From NCBI GenBank assembly GCA_021396245.1, contig WNYE01000032.1:186001-250000 (forward strand): DNA of 64,000 bases, given 5' to 3'. Below, one piece after another: positions 1-10,337 of this stretch. Position numbers and translations under genes: made by a program. Position 1 is the first letter of the stretch, and the number at the start of each line of letters is the position of its first letter. Source of the stretch: Sporothrix humicola (lineage: Eukaryota; Ascomycota; Sordariomycetes; Ophiostomatales; Ophiostomataceae). The notes below the pieces were generated by a model. That model saw nothing but the letters and a program-made list of their open reading frames with translations, was not told where the DNA came from and did not search any database.

Positions 1-590
1 TGGTGTGGGCGGCGAAGCAGGAGAGGCAAGTAAATCAGCCAGACCAAGAAGTAGCACAAAAAGTCTTGCGTCGTGTAGCCAATGCTCTCCGGAACATGGT
101 TGGGGATGCTCGTGAAATGAGTGCCAAAGACCGCTGTCAGCATCACACCCAGGTAGCTGGCACCCGAGTAGATCTGCGTCGCGTACCAGACGGCCGCCAA
201 GATGGCACGCACGCCAACCTGGTACGAGCTGCCCCACATGCCGTAGACCGAACGGGCAATCGCCGGGAATCCGACATGGTAGCGGGCGGCAGCCTTGCAG
301 TTGGCGGCAACGGCCATACCCGCGATAATGTTGGCCGCAAACGTAAGGGCAATGGCCGCCTTCCAGCCAAGGCCGACGCCGATAACGCTGCTGCCGCCGG
401 CCCAGTTGTTGAAGCCGGTGCCGATAAAGTACAGCAGGTAGTTGTACCAGTGGAAGACGCGGCGCTCGGGCGGCGTGGGCTCTAGGTCCTTGCTAGACCA
501 GCGCTGGTCGGCCTCGGAAGGCTCGACACGGAGGTCCTCGCGGATGGCCGAGGACCACGCCTTGGCGCCGTCAACAAGACGGGAGGGCAT
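1..590 (-). CDS. NCS1-family nucleobase/allantoin-type permease (5' part only)
   Basis: This gene reads leftward and runs off the window, so only the first 196 codons are seen. The ATG is at 588-590. The product starts MPSRLVDGAKAWSSAIRED, followed by the family-typical stretch WSSKDLEPTPPERRVFHWYN (residues 31-50) and then NNWAGGSSVIGVGLGW (61-76), GFPAIARSVYGMWGSSYQ and VWYATQIYSGASYLGVML. This order of motifs is that of the Fur4/Dal4/Fui1 branch of the NCS1 symporters, plasma-membrane proteins that import uracil, uridine, allantoin or related compounds with protons. At least four membrane segments are visible. The substrate cannot be told from this part. The gene upstream is a Dal81/TamA-like regulator in the same orientation, which fits nitrogen-source control. 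No intron is seen in this part. Confidence 0.85.
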   Translation of the reverse strand, partial: MPSRLVDGAKAWSSAIREDLRVEPSEADQRWSSKDLEPTPPERRVFHWYNYLLYFIGTGFNNWAGGSSVIGVGLGWKAAIALTFAANIIAGMAVAANCKAAARYHVGFPAIARSVYGMWGSSYQVGVRAILAAVWYATQIYSGASYLGVMLTAVFGTHFTSIPNHVPESIGYTTQDFLCYFLVWLIYLPLLLRRPH

Positions 591-1185
591 GTCGGGGGAC
601 GATGTTGGCGGTAGATGTAAGTGAGTAAGTGTAAGTGAAATGTCCAAGACGAGACGACGGAGTGGAGGTAGTGAGTGGACGGAGACATGGTAAGATCAGA
701 CGACAAAAAAGTCGAGATCGTCGCGAGTCTTTAAGCAAATGGCATGATGGTGATGATGAGGTTGTTGCAATCAACAAATGGTGAAGGTCGTATTGCAATC
801 GAAAGGAAGGACGGGAACAGTGGACTGCAAAACTCAACGAAAGTCAAGATAGAAGATGCAAATGCAAAGTGGTCATAAATTCTCACCACGGGCAAGAACG
901 GGCGACTTGCCCGCGGGCAATTCCAGGTGAGGCAGATGGCAGTTGACAGCACGCTAACAATGGGACTAACACGGTGAAGATTGTGCGGTGGGATGTGGTG
1001 GATATCAACAGTGGATCCGCTCTAGCCAATGGACTAACACGTTGGCCGTGGGGCCACAGAGCTTGAGATCTTGTAGAGAAGACAGAAAACAAGAGCTTTT
1101 GACGACTATTAAATGTGGCGTTTCTCAAGAGGATAAATTATATTAGATGGCGATATATTTATTGATTTGTGTAGTAAGTCGTGCT
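591..1185. other. Intergenic region upstream of the permease
   Basis: It holds the promoter of the permease and the 3' flank of the regulator gene. A near-repeat of CAATGGACTAACACG occurs at about 958-974 and 1026-1041, and a perfect 14-bp palindrome lies at 907-920. No coding region is supported. Confidence 0.5.
907..920. promoter_or_regulatory. Palindrome TTGCCCGCGGGCAA, copy 1
   Basis: This is a perfect 14-bp inverted repeat with a central CCGCGG, that is, facing CCG and CGG triplets with no spacer. It lies 317 bp upstream of the permease start codon. CGG triplets are the usual half-sites of Zn2Cys6 regulators, and such a regulator is encoded next door. The same sequence occurs at 3494-3507. 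Function is inferred. Confidence 0.5.
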
Positions 1186-3295
1186 TCATGTCCACAGGAG
1201 AATGGCATCTTCGGGTGATTGACTCGAAGGAGAGACCTGTAGTGGCAGCCGACCGTCTTCCTCGTCGGCCTCACCAAACAGTTCACCCATGATAAGATTC
1301 AGCCGCCGCAAAGGTAGACGCGCAAATTCATAGTGGCCGCCTTGGGCATGCCTCGCATTGAGGCGGACAAGATACCGTCGGAACGTTAACAGCAAGTCAC
1401 GGCGCTGGTCAAGGGTGTTGTCGTCGACACTGGCGAGCACCAGCGTGATAAGCAAGGCACCGACCATGGCAAGATGCCCTCGAAGATAGCTGAGCCAGAG
1501 GCCTGTAGGCTGTTGGTTGGTATCGGCAGCTGATTCGAGACCGTCAAGAAGAGGAAACAGAGAGTGGCGGACAGTATCGACTATATCGGCTGCCGCCTTC
1601 TCTGCTTCCTGGCCGCTTCCGCTTCCGCTTCCGCTTCCGTTGTGGCCTTCACTTACGGCGTCGAGAACGGCCCTTTGAATGGATAGTCGTACAGCGAAGG
1701 CCGTTAGACGCACCAAATACTGATGTGCCTCGCCTGAAGCAGGAACAGCATGGACAACGACTGCGTGTTCGTCTGCCCAGCGCTGCAGCTGAGCCATGAG
1801 GGTTTGGGACTTGCCGATGACACTTTCATGGCCAGGGTCGCCGTACCGGCAGCCGACAGTATAGAATGTGTCCAGTACATCAGCCAAGACTGGACTCAAT
1901 GCACAGAGTGCGACGAATGCATTGACCGATGACACGGCCTTGACGGCAACACACCCGGCATCATCGGCAAAGTCGGCCAGAGTCAACGGGGCAACATCCC
2001 AACCTCCAAACCGGGCTGCACCAATGTGCGATGGCCGCCCTAAACGGCCCACCAAAGAACGCGTCGCGTGCGTCTTTCAGCCCAGCTAAGCTGTTGCCAG
2101 CGGGCTGGGTCAACGTGCAGCCCAATATCTTGAGCCATGCCCACGAGCATGTTGGTCATGGGCCAGAATCCGGGGTGGTTGGGGGCACGGATCTGGCGTG
2201 GTAGCATTTGCATGAAGAGCAGCGTGGCCTGGACGACAACTATGTTCGGTGTACGTGCCTCAATGGATAGGCAATCAAAGACCCAAGGACGGATCTCGCG
2301 CTGCAAGGGACAGGCATGACCCTCAGCGGCACGTGGCGAGTGGCTCCAAAATTGGGCACCATGATTGTAGACCACGGCCAACAAAGATGCAGGTACTCTC
2401 TTGGCGGCGCGGCGAGCGAGAAGGTCTGCCATGGGCTCTAGGATGGGGTACGATGGGTGGACATGCTCGTAATATAGACGAACAAGCTCATCTTGGTGTG
2501 GTGCAAAGAGGGCCTCGACCTGGTCTTGTGAGTACATATCGGCGAGGCAGTCCAAATGTGGATTGGGAAAGACGGTAAGATAAGAGGGTCGTTGCGGGCC
2601 GGGCAAGGCTGTGGCCGACAGAGACGGTGGAGGCGAGGCATCCCCTACTCGCCAAACTGTCCAAAAGCCATCGCCAAAGCAGCCCGTGGAATCATACGTC
2701 AAGTGACGCAGTAGATGCGGGTCTTGATCGCTGCTGGCACCCGAGTACAGACATGCGCGGTCTGGTAGCATCGTCGTCCCATTAAACCAGCTGGCAGTAG
2801 ACTCTTCGTCTCCATTGTGCTGATCGTGTGGATCATGGCCATCGTTATCATGATTGCCAAGGACACGTACTTCGAAGGTAGGCTGGCCTTTACCATCGGA
2901 AACGCTGACCGACTCTTGGACTGGAGTCGACACAGAGGACAACGGGATGTCTGAGCAGCAGCCTGTGGAGTGTTTCCAGATGGAGAACTGACTGCTCGTC
3001 TTTTTCGAGCAGGAGTATCCCTGTTGCCACGCCTCTTCTGCGGAGCATCCACAAATGTACATGATGTGCCACGGTGGAGGCATAGTGAACAAGCTTTGCT
3101 GTCTTGCCCGTCTTCGACCTCGCCGTCCTTGTCTTGGTCACGCACACAAGCAACTCTTCGACGACGACAAGCGTCACATCTGTCCCGTGGTTAGCACAAA
3201 ATTCGGATGGTAAAAATCAAAAGTCAACGTTGTTGACCACAGTGAACTTACGGGCGGACCAGCCTCGATCGATAGGGTCGTTTTTGCGGGCTCAT
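1186..3295 (-). CDS. Dal81/TamA-like Zn2Cys6 transcription factor, apparently disrupted
   Basis: Exon 1 is 3252-3295 and ends after a 72-nt intron (3180-3251, donor GTAAGT, branch CTAAC). The joined reading gives MSPQKRPYRSRLVRP followed by CDACRRRRVAC and, after a long loop, CSLCLHRGTSC: Zn2Cys6 ligands C16, C19, C26, C45, C48, C55. The later frame has the Fungal_trans middle homology region: LFAPHQDELVRLYYEHVHPS, QAGL-like IVVVQATLLFMQ, GMAQDIGLHVD, RRTRRVLWWAV, then in another frame LGRPSHI and GGWDVAPLTLADF. The order and spacing match TamA/Dal81 nitrogen co-activators. The frame changes between about 2895 and 2770 (an intron is plausible, for example with donor GTACGT) and again at about 2044, where TamA-type proteins carry about ten residues (a YVQDKW-like stretch) that are absent here. 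That second break looks like a deletion, so the gene may be a pseudogene or the assembly may be wrong. A (GS)n repeat from CTTCCG units sits near 1617-1640. Confidence 0.7.
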
Positions 3296-4263
3296 TTTGG
3301 ATGTTTGTGAGGATGGAACTGAATATGGAGGTATGGAAGCCAAGATGCAAAAGATGCAAACAAAAGGTGTTGGCCGCGGGGAGACATGATGAGATGCATG
3401 GCGACAACCCGGTATAAGTGAACCGGGATCGTGGAGAATGCGATAAGAGATGCTTGACACTCTGGACTAAGAGTCACTAGCTTGAAGATGAAGTTGCCCG
3501 CGGGCAATATGCGTCGTCAGGGCCACTAGGCTGAAGATAAGACGGCAGTCGTCGATGCCGGCCGTCCTTGGACCCTGATTGTCCCTGATTGTTGATTGTC
3601 AGTCTGATCGTCAACGATAATCGGTTGCAAGATGCTGGTCCATATTTGCGATTCGTAGGTTGGACAATGGCAAAAGTTGAGGATTTGCTGTATTGGTTTG
3701 GCAGAGGCTTGGGTGTGGAGAGGAGAGGGTTCGCATTTTCAAAACATGGGACAACAACATTCATATATGCCATCTTCACATGCCAATCTATCCATGACCG
3801 TTCCTTCCTCTAATATTATATTTCATTAAGAAACAGAATCACCATCATCTGGATGGAAAATTCGGAGAAGAATTATGTTGAGAAGGAGCGATGTACAGGC
3901 CTAGTCACATGACCAATCACGCGACCACGCATTGGTGCTGGCGCCAAGGAATGCAGCTCGACGCGACAGGGTGTCCCCAACTCCTGGGTCCAGTCGCGCG
4001 CCCGTTCGGCAGCAATTTACGGTATTTGTGCAGCAATTTGCGACGTAGCAATACGCAATCTGTACCCCGGTTTCTCTGTTTCCACAGCCGTCCTCAGCCC
4101 ACACACAGCTGTCCTTTTACGAACCCGGAAATCATTTCCTTTCAGACTTCTAGACTCCTTTTCGAACGTTGCGTCCCGTCTTTCGACCTTCTCCCGACTC
4201 TTCAGTTCTCTCAACCGCAGCCAACACAACTCCTCCCACGACACCACCCCCTTCTCTCTCACA
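3296..4263. other. Divergent promoter region, regulator (-) and MPDU1-like gene (+)
   Basis: It contains the second copy of the 14-bp palindrome (3494-3507), the E-box-like GTCACATGAC at 3904-3913 followed directly by CCAAT (3913-3917), and a C/T-rich leader before the MPDU1-like ATG. No gene is supported here. Confidence 0.5.
3494..3507. promoter_or_regulatory. Palindrome TTGCCCGCGGGCAA, copy 2
   Basis: It is identical to the site at 907-920 and lies 199 bp upstream of the start codon of the Zn2Cys6 regulator gene. Together they suggest that one regulator controls the permease and the regulator gene itself. This is inferred from sequence only. Confidence 0.5.
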
Positions 4264-5133
4264 ATGGACGCTGTTCGCTCTCTCATCCAGCCGGTGACGC
4301 ACAACCTGCCGGCGCCTATCCGCGACATTGGCGTCGGCCTGCTCGGCGACACATGCTACAAGGCGCTCATCCTCGATGTTGACGAGACCAATGTCGAGTG
4401 CATCAAGCTGGCCGTGTCCAAGGGCCTGGGCGTCGGCATTGTCGCTGCGTCAGCTGTCGTCAAGGTGCCCCAGATCCTGAACCTGGTCAGCTCGCGCTCG
4501 GCCGCCGGTGTCAGCTTCCTGTCGTACCTGCTCGAGACCACGAGCTACCTCGTGTCGCTGGCCTACAACGTGCGCAACGGCTTCCCGTTCAGCACCTACG
4601 GCGAGACGGCGTTTATTCTCGTGCAGAACATTGTGATCACGCTGCTGGTGCTCAACTACAGCGGCCGTGGCGCTGTGGCGGCTCTGCTGGCGGCTGTTTT
4701 GGCTGTGGCCGCGACGGCTCTCTTTGGCCTTGCCGAGGGCACCGCCCTGACGATCGACTCGACGCAGCTCGGCTACCTCCAGGCCGGCGCCGGCGCGCTC
4801 GGTGTTGCCAGCAAGATCCCCCAGATCCTCGCCATCTGGCAAGAGGGCGGCACGGGCCAGCTCAGCGCTTTCACCGTGTTCAACTACCTGGCCGGCTCGC
4901 TGTCGCGCATTTTCACGACGCTCCAGGAGGTCGATGACAAGCTGATCCTGTACAGCTTCATTGCCGGCTTTGCGCTCAACGCCGTGCTTGCCGCCCAGAT
5001 GGTGTACTACTGGAACACGCCGAGCAAGAAGGCTGCCGGCGGCAACAAGGGCGGCAACAAGGCCGCCTCGCCCGCTTCGGCCAACTCGACGCCCTCCAAG
5101 AAGAACAAGGGCAAGAAGTCGTCAAAGAAGTAA
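4264..5133 (+). CDS. MPDU1: MPDU1-like PQ-loop protein (dolichol-P-mannose utilisation)
   Basis: This is an intronless gene of 289 residues. The protein is hydrophobic with about seven membrane segments and carries two PQ-loop repeats, each with the diagnostic Pro-Gln: VVKVPQILNL (PQ at 69-70) and ASKIPQILAI (PQ at 186-187). MPDU1 proteins are endoplasmic-reticulum membrane proteins needed for use of dolichol-linked mannose and glucose in N-glycan, O-mannose and GPI-anchor synthesis. The DVDETNVECIKLAVSKGLG stretch before the first PQ loop also fits the family. The tail after residue about 255 is rich in Lys, Gly and Ser (ending KKNKGKKSSKK), which is longer than in animal homologues. The start is supported by the C/T-rich leader and by the family alignment beginning close to this Met. 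Divergent from the regulator upstream; no sign of co-regulation. Confidence 0.88.
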   Translation: MDAVRSLIQPVTHNLPAPIRDIGVGLLGDTCYKALILDVDETNVECIKLAVSKGLGVGIVAASAVVKVPQILNLVSSRSAAGVSFLSYLLETTSYLVSLAYNVRNGFPFSTYGETAFILVQNIVITLLVLNYSGRGAVAALLAAVLAVAATALFGLAEGTALTIDSTQLGYLQAGAGALGVASKIPQILAIWQEGGTGQLSAFTVFNYLAGSLSRIFTTLQEVDDKLILYSFIAGFALNAVLAAQMVYYWNTPSKKAAGGNKGGNKAASPASANSTPSKKNKGKKSSKK

Positions 5134-8018
5134 GCGGTGCGCAGCGAGCAAAGACGCAGCGGGGTTGTCTGCTGTGGATGTCGAGTGGTTGAGTGTGGAC
5201 CGAGGATTGAAAATCGAGGGTAGTAATGGTTGGCGAGGACGGAGATTCAAATTTACTGGGGGACTTGAAAACATAGACCGGGTTTGGATATTGGACACGG
5301 ACGGGACTGAACCGGACTGAAATGGTCATTTATTCGTCTTTGGCAGCCGACGACACAGGCTCGCCTATATTTCTTTTGTTGTTATTCATACTGAGTATTT
5401 GCTGTAATTGTTGTAATTGCCGTAATTCATAATGGCCTGTCTGGCCGCAATTCAAATTCTTTTGTTGTTTTGTTATCCGGTCCTTTTCCTGTGTCAACGC
5501 CGTCTGTTGTCTTACGTGAAGCCAAGGTATGCGTGTACTCAGTACGCCATGAAGCATAAGCTAAGGCATGGTGTCCAACAAGGTCAGGAGCTCTTATCTA
5601 TTGGGGGTCAGTGGGAAAGTGGCTGGCTGCATGGCCATTTTTGTCCACCGATGAGGTAGGAGATCATCAGTGCTGTTGTCCACGTCGACGTCGACGTTGG
5701 CTTGGCGCACATGCTGATTACCTCAACATTGTCGGCCTCAAAATTGCCGAATCAACATCTCGATGAATGTTGTGAAATCTCTGATGTCGTCTCCCCCGTC
5801 TTCCCCCACATATGCACCCACAGCGCCTCCATCCGTCGGCTGTTACGTCAAACAAATCCGCCGGGTCCAGTATCGTCTTTTTTGTCGAGAAATGGAAGGA
5901 GGGAGGAGGATGGACCAGATAACGTATAGCCTTTTCAAAAAAAAATCAAGAAAGATGAAGCATCTTTGGCAAAACCAAGGGATTATATCGGGGAATGGGC
6001 TCATTGAACCCTGGATTGCTCCTAGACGAGACTAGTTCAACAAACAAACATCTTGCACACCGCCAGATATTGGTTTGACAAGCATGTGGTTGTGATTATG
6101 TTGGGGAAGACGGGCGTTAAGGTGTCAGGGTTGTCAGGTTTTAGTATCTAGAACGCCGTTCAAAATTTTGTGTGCCCCGAAGAGATAGCGACGGGCCCAT
6201 CCAGACCAGACCAGACCCGACGGGGAAATTGCTCACGGGCTAGTTTATGTGGTCGCGTGTTCGCTTTTTTTCGTTCGCTCTTTCCTGGTGGCACTTTTCG
6301 CAGTTAAAAAGTTGCCTGCCTGTCGTGCGTTGTGCCTGTCGTGCCTGGCTTCTTTGCCAGTCTTGTCACCGACGCCGTTTTGGGCAGTGTGCAGTTGCGG
6401 ATTTTTGTGAACCTCCACGTGAGCACTTTCCTTCGGTGGACGATCTGTTCACCGTTCTTTCCTGCTTTTTTGTGTATTCATTGTTAAAGGCGACTACGTG
6501 TGTCGTCGGTGTGCTCTTTCTGTTTGCGCTCGACGTTGGAACCTGCTCTTGTGACATGTCGTGTGGCACTTTCCGTTTTCGCAATCACATTCCCCTCCCT
6601 GGCACTGACTTTCTGGTTATCTCCTTCCTCGTATCTGATCGTGCCCCTCGTTCCCCACGCCGTTCTTGCCCGATACAGAAACCCTAACCGGCCAAGACAG
6701 GAGACAGGGGGGAACGTAGGGACCCTCCATCTCAATCCTCCAATCTCATCCACAGAAATCACGACAACACACTCTCTGCACACAAATCTGCCCGCCAAAA
6801 AGGGGACCAAAAAAGACGCTACACTGACTCGACTCTCGCCTCGTTCCCGACAAACACGCCGTGGCTGTCCACCAATGCTCCCATCCCCGAACCTAAACGC
6901 GCAGCCGGCCAATCGTCGGCCGTTCCGGGAGACCCTAGCGTTTGCAGTGTTTCCTTTTTCCATCTTCTCTTTTTCTCCTCGAGAGAGCCTCCAGCGGACT
7001 CTAGTGGGACCCTGACAATCGGTCTTTGGTTTCTTTTGGCTGTTCTTTCATTCTTCCTGAGACTTCTCTCGCCCTTTTGTCACCCTTTATCGCCGTCTAG
7101 CCGCTGTTTGGCGTCCAGTGGCCCTCGTTGGCGTGCGCCAGAGCTTGTCAAGTCTGAAAGACGGTACGTACTTTAGGTATTTATATTCCTTCCGCGCCGC
7201 TTCTTTCGAACGTTTTTTTTTCTTCCTCCTGCTAGTGTCGATTGCACCATCGCCACAACTAAGATCTTGTCAACGATTGCGTGCTTGGGATTACTTGTGG
7301 TGCAAGCTGCACTTCAATTGCGAATTTCGGATTTCTTGACTATACACAGCTTTTTGTAGCCTTTTGGCAGCTTTTTGTCCAGACGACGTCGACAGATCGT
7401 CTGAGGTTTCGTCGACTATTACGAATTCTATTTTTTGTATCTGGGGTATCGACTCGGCAGTCTTGGGATTTTGTGATTGTGGCCAAAACGGGAAAAAGGG
7501 AAAAGGAAAAAAGGTCTCGACAATTTTTGTACAGATTACTTTTTCTTTTCTTTCTCTTATTCTTCTCTGTTCTCTCTTCTGTTTCTTCTTCTTTTCTTTC
7601 TCTTCTGGATATTCTCTCTTCTCTCTTCCCTCCCGTCTTCATCTCTCCCTTCCCCGCGCTGTTCTTTGTCCCGACGTCGGCTGACTCGCTCATCAACCTC
7701 ACCTCTTTCTTCGGAACGCCTCGTCACTCACCTCCTCTAGCCTGACCCCCTTCTTATTGTCTTTTCATTGTTCTATTTTCTGTCTTCTATTGCTGTCTTC
7801 CTCTTTTTTTGTTTTGTTCACGTGTGGCTCAGTTCATACACTCAGAAAAAGAAAACAATATTTTTTTCCTGTCTTCGTGACAGCTTCGCTTTCTTATTAT
7901 CGTTCTCGTCGACAGTAGACCGAGACCAGTTTTTGTTACTTACACAGGACTCGACTTTCATCTCATCACCAAAACACCACGCTCTTACACTCAGCTGCCT
8001 GCTTAGCATTCGCAAGCA
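5134..8018. other. Long gene-poor interval before the choline sulfatase gene
   Basis: This 2.9-kb stretch holds the 3' flank of the MPDU1-like gene and a long C/T-rich leader (about 7200-8018) in front of the choline sulfatase start. There are several short upstream ATGs, a TCGACG repeat near 5683-5697 and a CCAGA repeat near 6198-6215. Short open frames here are rich in Phe, Ser and Leu from the pyrimidine tracts and match nothing I know. A 5' UTR intron or a non-coding RNA cannot be excluded. Confidence 0.4.
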
Positions 8019-9749
8019 ATGGCTCCCGATCTCAACTCGATGCCCGCGTCGCCGGCCGTCGGTGCCTCTGCGCCCGTCGAGTCGTCCACCGGCCCCAAGG
8101 CGCCTCCGGCGCCCACCCGCAAGCAGCCCAACATCCTCTATGTCATGGCTGACCAGCTGGCCGCTCCCCAGCTCAAGATGTACAACCCGGACTCTCAGAT
8201 CATCACGCCCAACCTTGATGCGCTTGCCGCCAAGTCTGTGCAGTTTGACTCTGCCTACTGCCCTTCGCCCCTCTGCGCGCCTTCGCGCATGAGCATGATC
8301 ACGGGCCGTCTGCCCATGGGCATTGGTGCCTACGACAACGGTGCCCAGATTGGTAGCGACATCCCCACATACGCGCACTACCTGCGTCTGCAGGGCTACC
8401 ACACCGTCCTGGCCGGCAAAATGCACTTTATTGGCGACCAGCTGCACGGCTACGAGACGCGGTTGACGAGCGACATCTACCCTGGCGATTTCGGCTGGGT
8501 CGTCAACTGGGACAAGCCGGAGACGCGGCTCGAGTGGTACCACAATGCCAGCTCGATCGAGCAGGCAGGCGTTTGCGTCCGCAGCAACCAGCTGGACTAC
8601 GACAACGAGGTCATGTTCCGTTCGGAGCAGTACCTGTACGACTATGTGCGCGCAGACCCTGCCACGCGCCGGCCGTTCTGCTTGACGGTGTCTCTGACGC
8701 ACCCGCACGACCCCTACACCATCCACAAAAAGTTCTGGGACATGTACGAGGGCGTCGACATCAACATGCCCAAAATCAACATCCCCAAGGAGGAGCAGGA
8801 CCCGCACAGCAAGCGCCTTCTCAAGGTCTGCGACCTGTGGGACAAGGACTTCACCGACGAGCAGGTCAAGCGTGCCAAGCGTGCCTACTACGGCGCTGTC
8901 AGCTACGTCGACGACTGCCTGGGCCGGCTGCTCAACATCCTGCGCGACTGCGACCTCGAGGACGACACCATTGTGATTTTCAGCGGCGACCACGGTGACA
9001 TGCTGGGCGAGCGCGGCCTCTGGTACAAGATGTCGTACTTTGAGTCGTCGGTGCGTGTTCCCTTCCTGATCCACCACCCGCCCAACATTGGCGTCAACGG
9101 CGGCGAGGGCAACGAGGCCAACGCCGACTCCATCAAGCCCCACCGCGTCTCGCAGAACGTGTCGACGCTCGACATCCTGCCGACCATGTGCTCGCTCACG
9201 GGCGCCACGCCGCACCCGGATCTGCCGATGGACGGCCAGTCGCTGCTGCCTCACCTGCAGAACCGCGAGGGCGGCCCTGACACCGTCATTGCCGAGTACA
9301 CGGGCGAGGGCACGGTTGCGCCGCTGATGATGATCCGCCGCGGCGCGTACAAGTTTGTCATCTGCCCGTCGGACGGCGTGCAGCTCTTCAACCTGCAGAA
9401 CGACCCTGACGAGGTGATCGACCTGGCCAAGGCTCTGCACAAGAAGAAGGAGCTCGGCACTGCCCTGACGGCCGAGGACGAGGTGGCCCAGTCGGTGCTC
9501 GCTGCTTTCGAGGCCGAGGCCGCCGAGCGCTGGGACATGGACGCCATCACCAAGCAGGTGCGCCAGTCGCAGCGCCAGCGGCAGCTGGTGTGGCCCGCGC
9601 TCAAGACAGGCAAGTTCACAAGCTGGGACTTTGACCCTCATGACGATGGCCGCGAGAAGTACATTCGCTCGCACATGGATCTGGACGATCTGGAGCGCAT
9701 GGCTCGCTTCCCTCCCGTTGATCGCTGGGGCAAGGATGCGCGCAAGTAA
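8019..9749 (+). CDS. betC: Choline sulfatase
   Basis: This is an intronless gene of 576 residues. It belongs to the type I sulfatase/alkaline-phosphatase superfamily and should hydrolyse choline-O-sulfate to choline and sulfate, a sulfur- and osmolyte-salvage reaction. The start of the catalytic domain is NILYVMADQ (residues 38-46, metal-binding D45, with Gln next to it as in choline sulfatases). The sulfatase signature is CPSPLCAPSRMSMITGRLP, where C86 in C-x-P-S-R is the residue converted to formylglycine. FSGDHGDMLGERG supplies further metal ligands, and AGKMHFIGDQLHGYE and SLTHPHDPY are typical choline-sulfatase segments. The C-terminal part (WDFDPHDDGREKYIRSHMDLDDLERMARFP) matches the choline sulfatase tail. 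No signal peptide is seen, so it is probably cytosolic. The N-terminal 35 residues are low-complexity Ala/Pro/Ser. A very long leader precedes it. Confidence 0.93.
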   Translation: MAPDLNSMPASPAVGASAPVESSTGPKAPPAPTRKQPNILYVMADQLAAPQLKMYNPDSQIITPNLDALAAKSVQFDSAYCPSPLCAPSRMSMITGRLPMGIGAYDNGAQIGSDIPTYAHYLRLQGYHTVLAGKMHFIGDQLHGYETRLTSDIYPGDFGWVVNWDKPETRLEWYHNASSIEQAGVCVRSNQLDYDNEVMFRSEQYLYDYVRADPATRRPFCLTVSLTHPHDPYTIHKKFWDMYEGVDINMPKINIPKEEQDPHSKRLLKVCDLWDKDFTDEQVKRAKRAYYGAVSYVDDCLGRLLNILRDCDLEDDTIVIFSGDHGDMLGERGLWYKMSYFESSVRVPFLIHHPPNIGVNGGEGNEANADSIKPHRVSQNVSTLDILPTMCSLTGATPHPDLPMDGQSLLPHLQNREGGPDTVIAEYTGEGTVAPLMMIRRGAYKFVICPSDGVQLFNLQNDPDEVIDLAKALHKKKELGTALTAEDEVAQSVLAAFEAEAAERWDMDAITKQVRQSQRQRQLVWPALKTGKFTSWDFDPHDDGREKYIRSHMDLDDLERMARFPPVDRWGKDARK

Positions 9750-10337
9750 GCGCATGCCGTACCAACAAATGTGGCCTTTGGCCTTTTATTTTATTTGACG
9801 ATGATTTTCTTTTCTTTTCATCTTTTTTTTTTTCAGATCTCTGGCATGGCCTTTGCTTTTCTTACTTTTTCTTTTCTTTTCACTTTTACCCACGCGACAC
9901 ATGAGGAATGATTCGTTTTAACTACAAAAAGTCAATCAAACAATTAATAATCAAATGTGAGAATGACAAGTGAACACACAGTGATAATGTAAAATATAAA
10001 AGAGTCGTAGGTTCGAAGACACGACGTTGAAGTTGTGCGACGTATTAGTCTGCAAGTGTCACACAGTGGTGGGGGATGTTGGTTGTTGGTTCCTGGTGGC
10101 TGGACCCACTTTTCCTGTCCCTCCCCACTCAGCGATCAATTGCCAATTCAGTGAGCATTTGCACAGTGCCGCGTAGCTCCTTCTCCGACAACCAAAGCTT
10201 CTTTCCTGCTCTTTCCTCCACCTCACTCTACGCCCACCTAACGCCCTCTCTCTCGGCCTCTCTCTACAACCTCTTCCCCACGACAATTTTCCCTCTTCTC
10301 GAGCTCTATTGCGCCTTTCGCGCACCACCCACCCGCC
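9750..10337. other. Intergenic region, choline sulfatase to MED8
   Basis: It starts with T-rich 3' flank (9780-9890) and ends in a C/T-rich leader before the MED8 ATG. No other feature is seen. Confidence 0.4.

Noticed and set aside
7842..9755. A 637-codon open frame opposite to choline sulfatase
   Set aside because: It is the reverse-strand shadow of a GC-rich gene (Arg/Val/Ala-rich translation) with no family motif, while the plus strand encodes a complete sulfatase.
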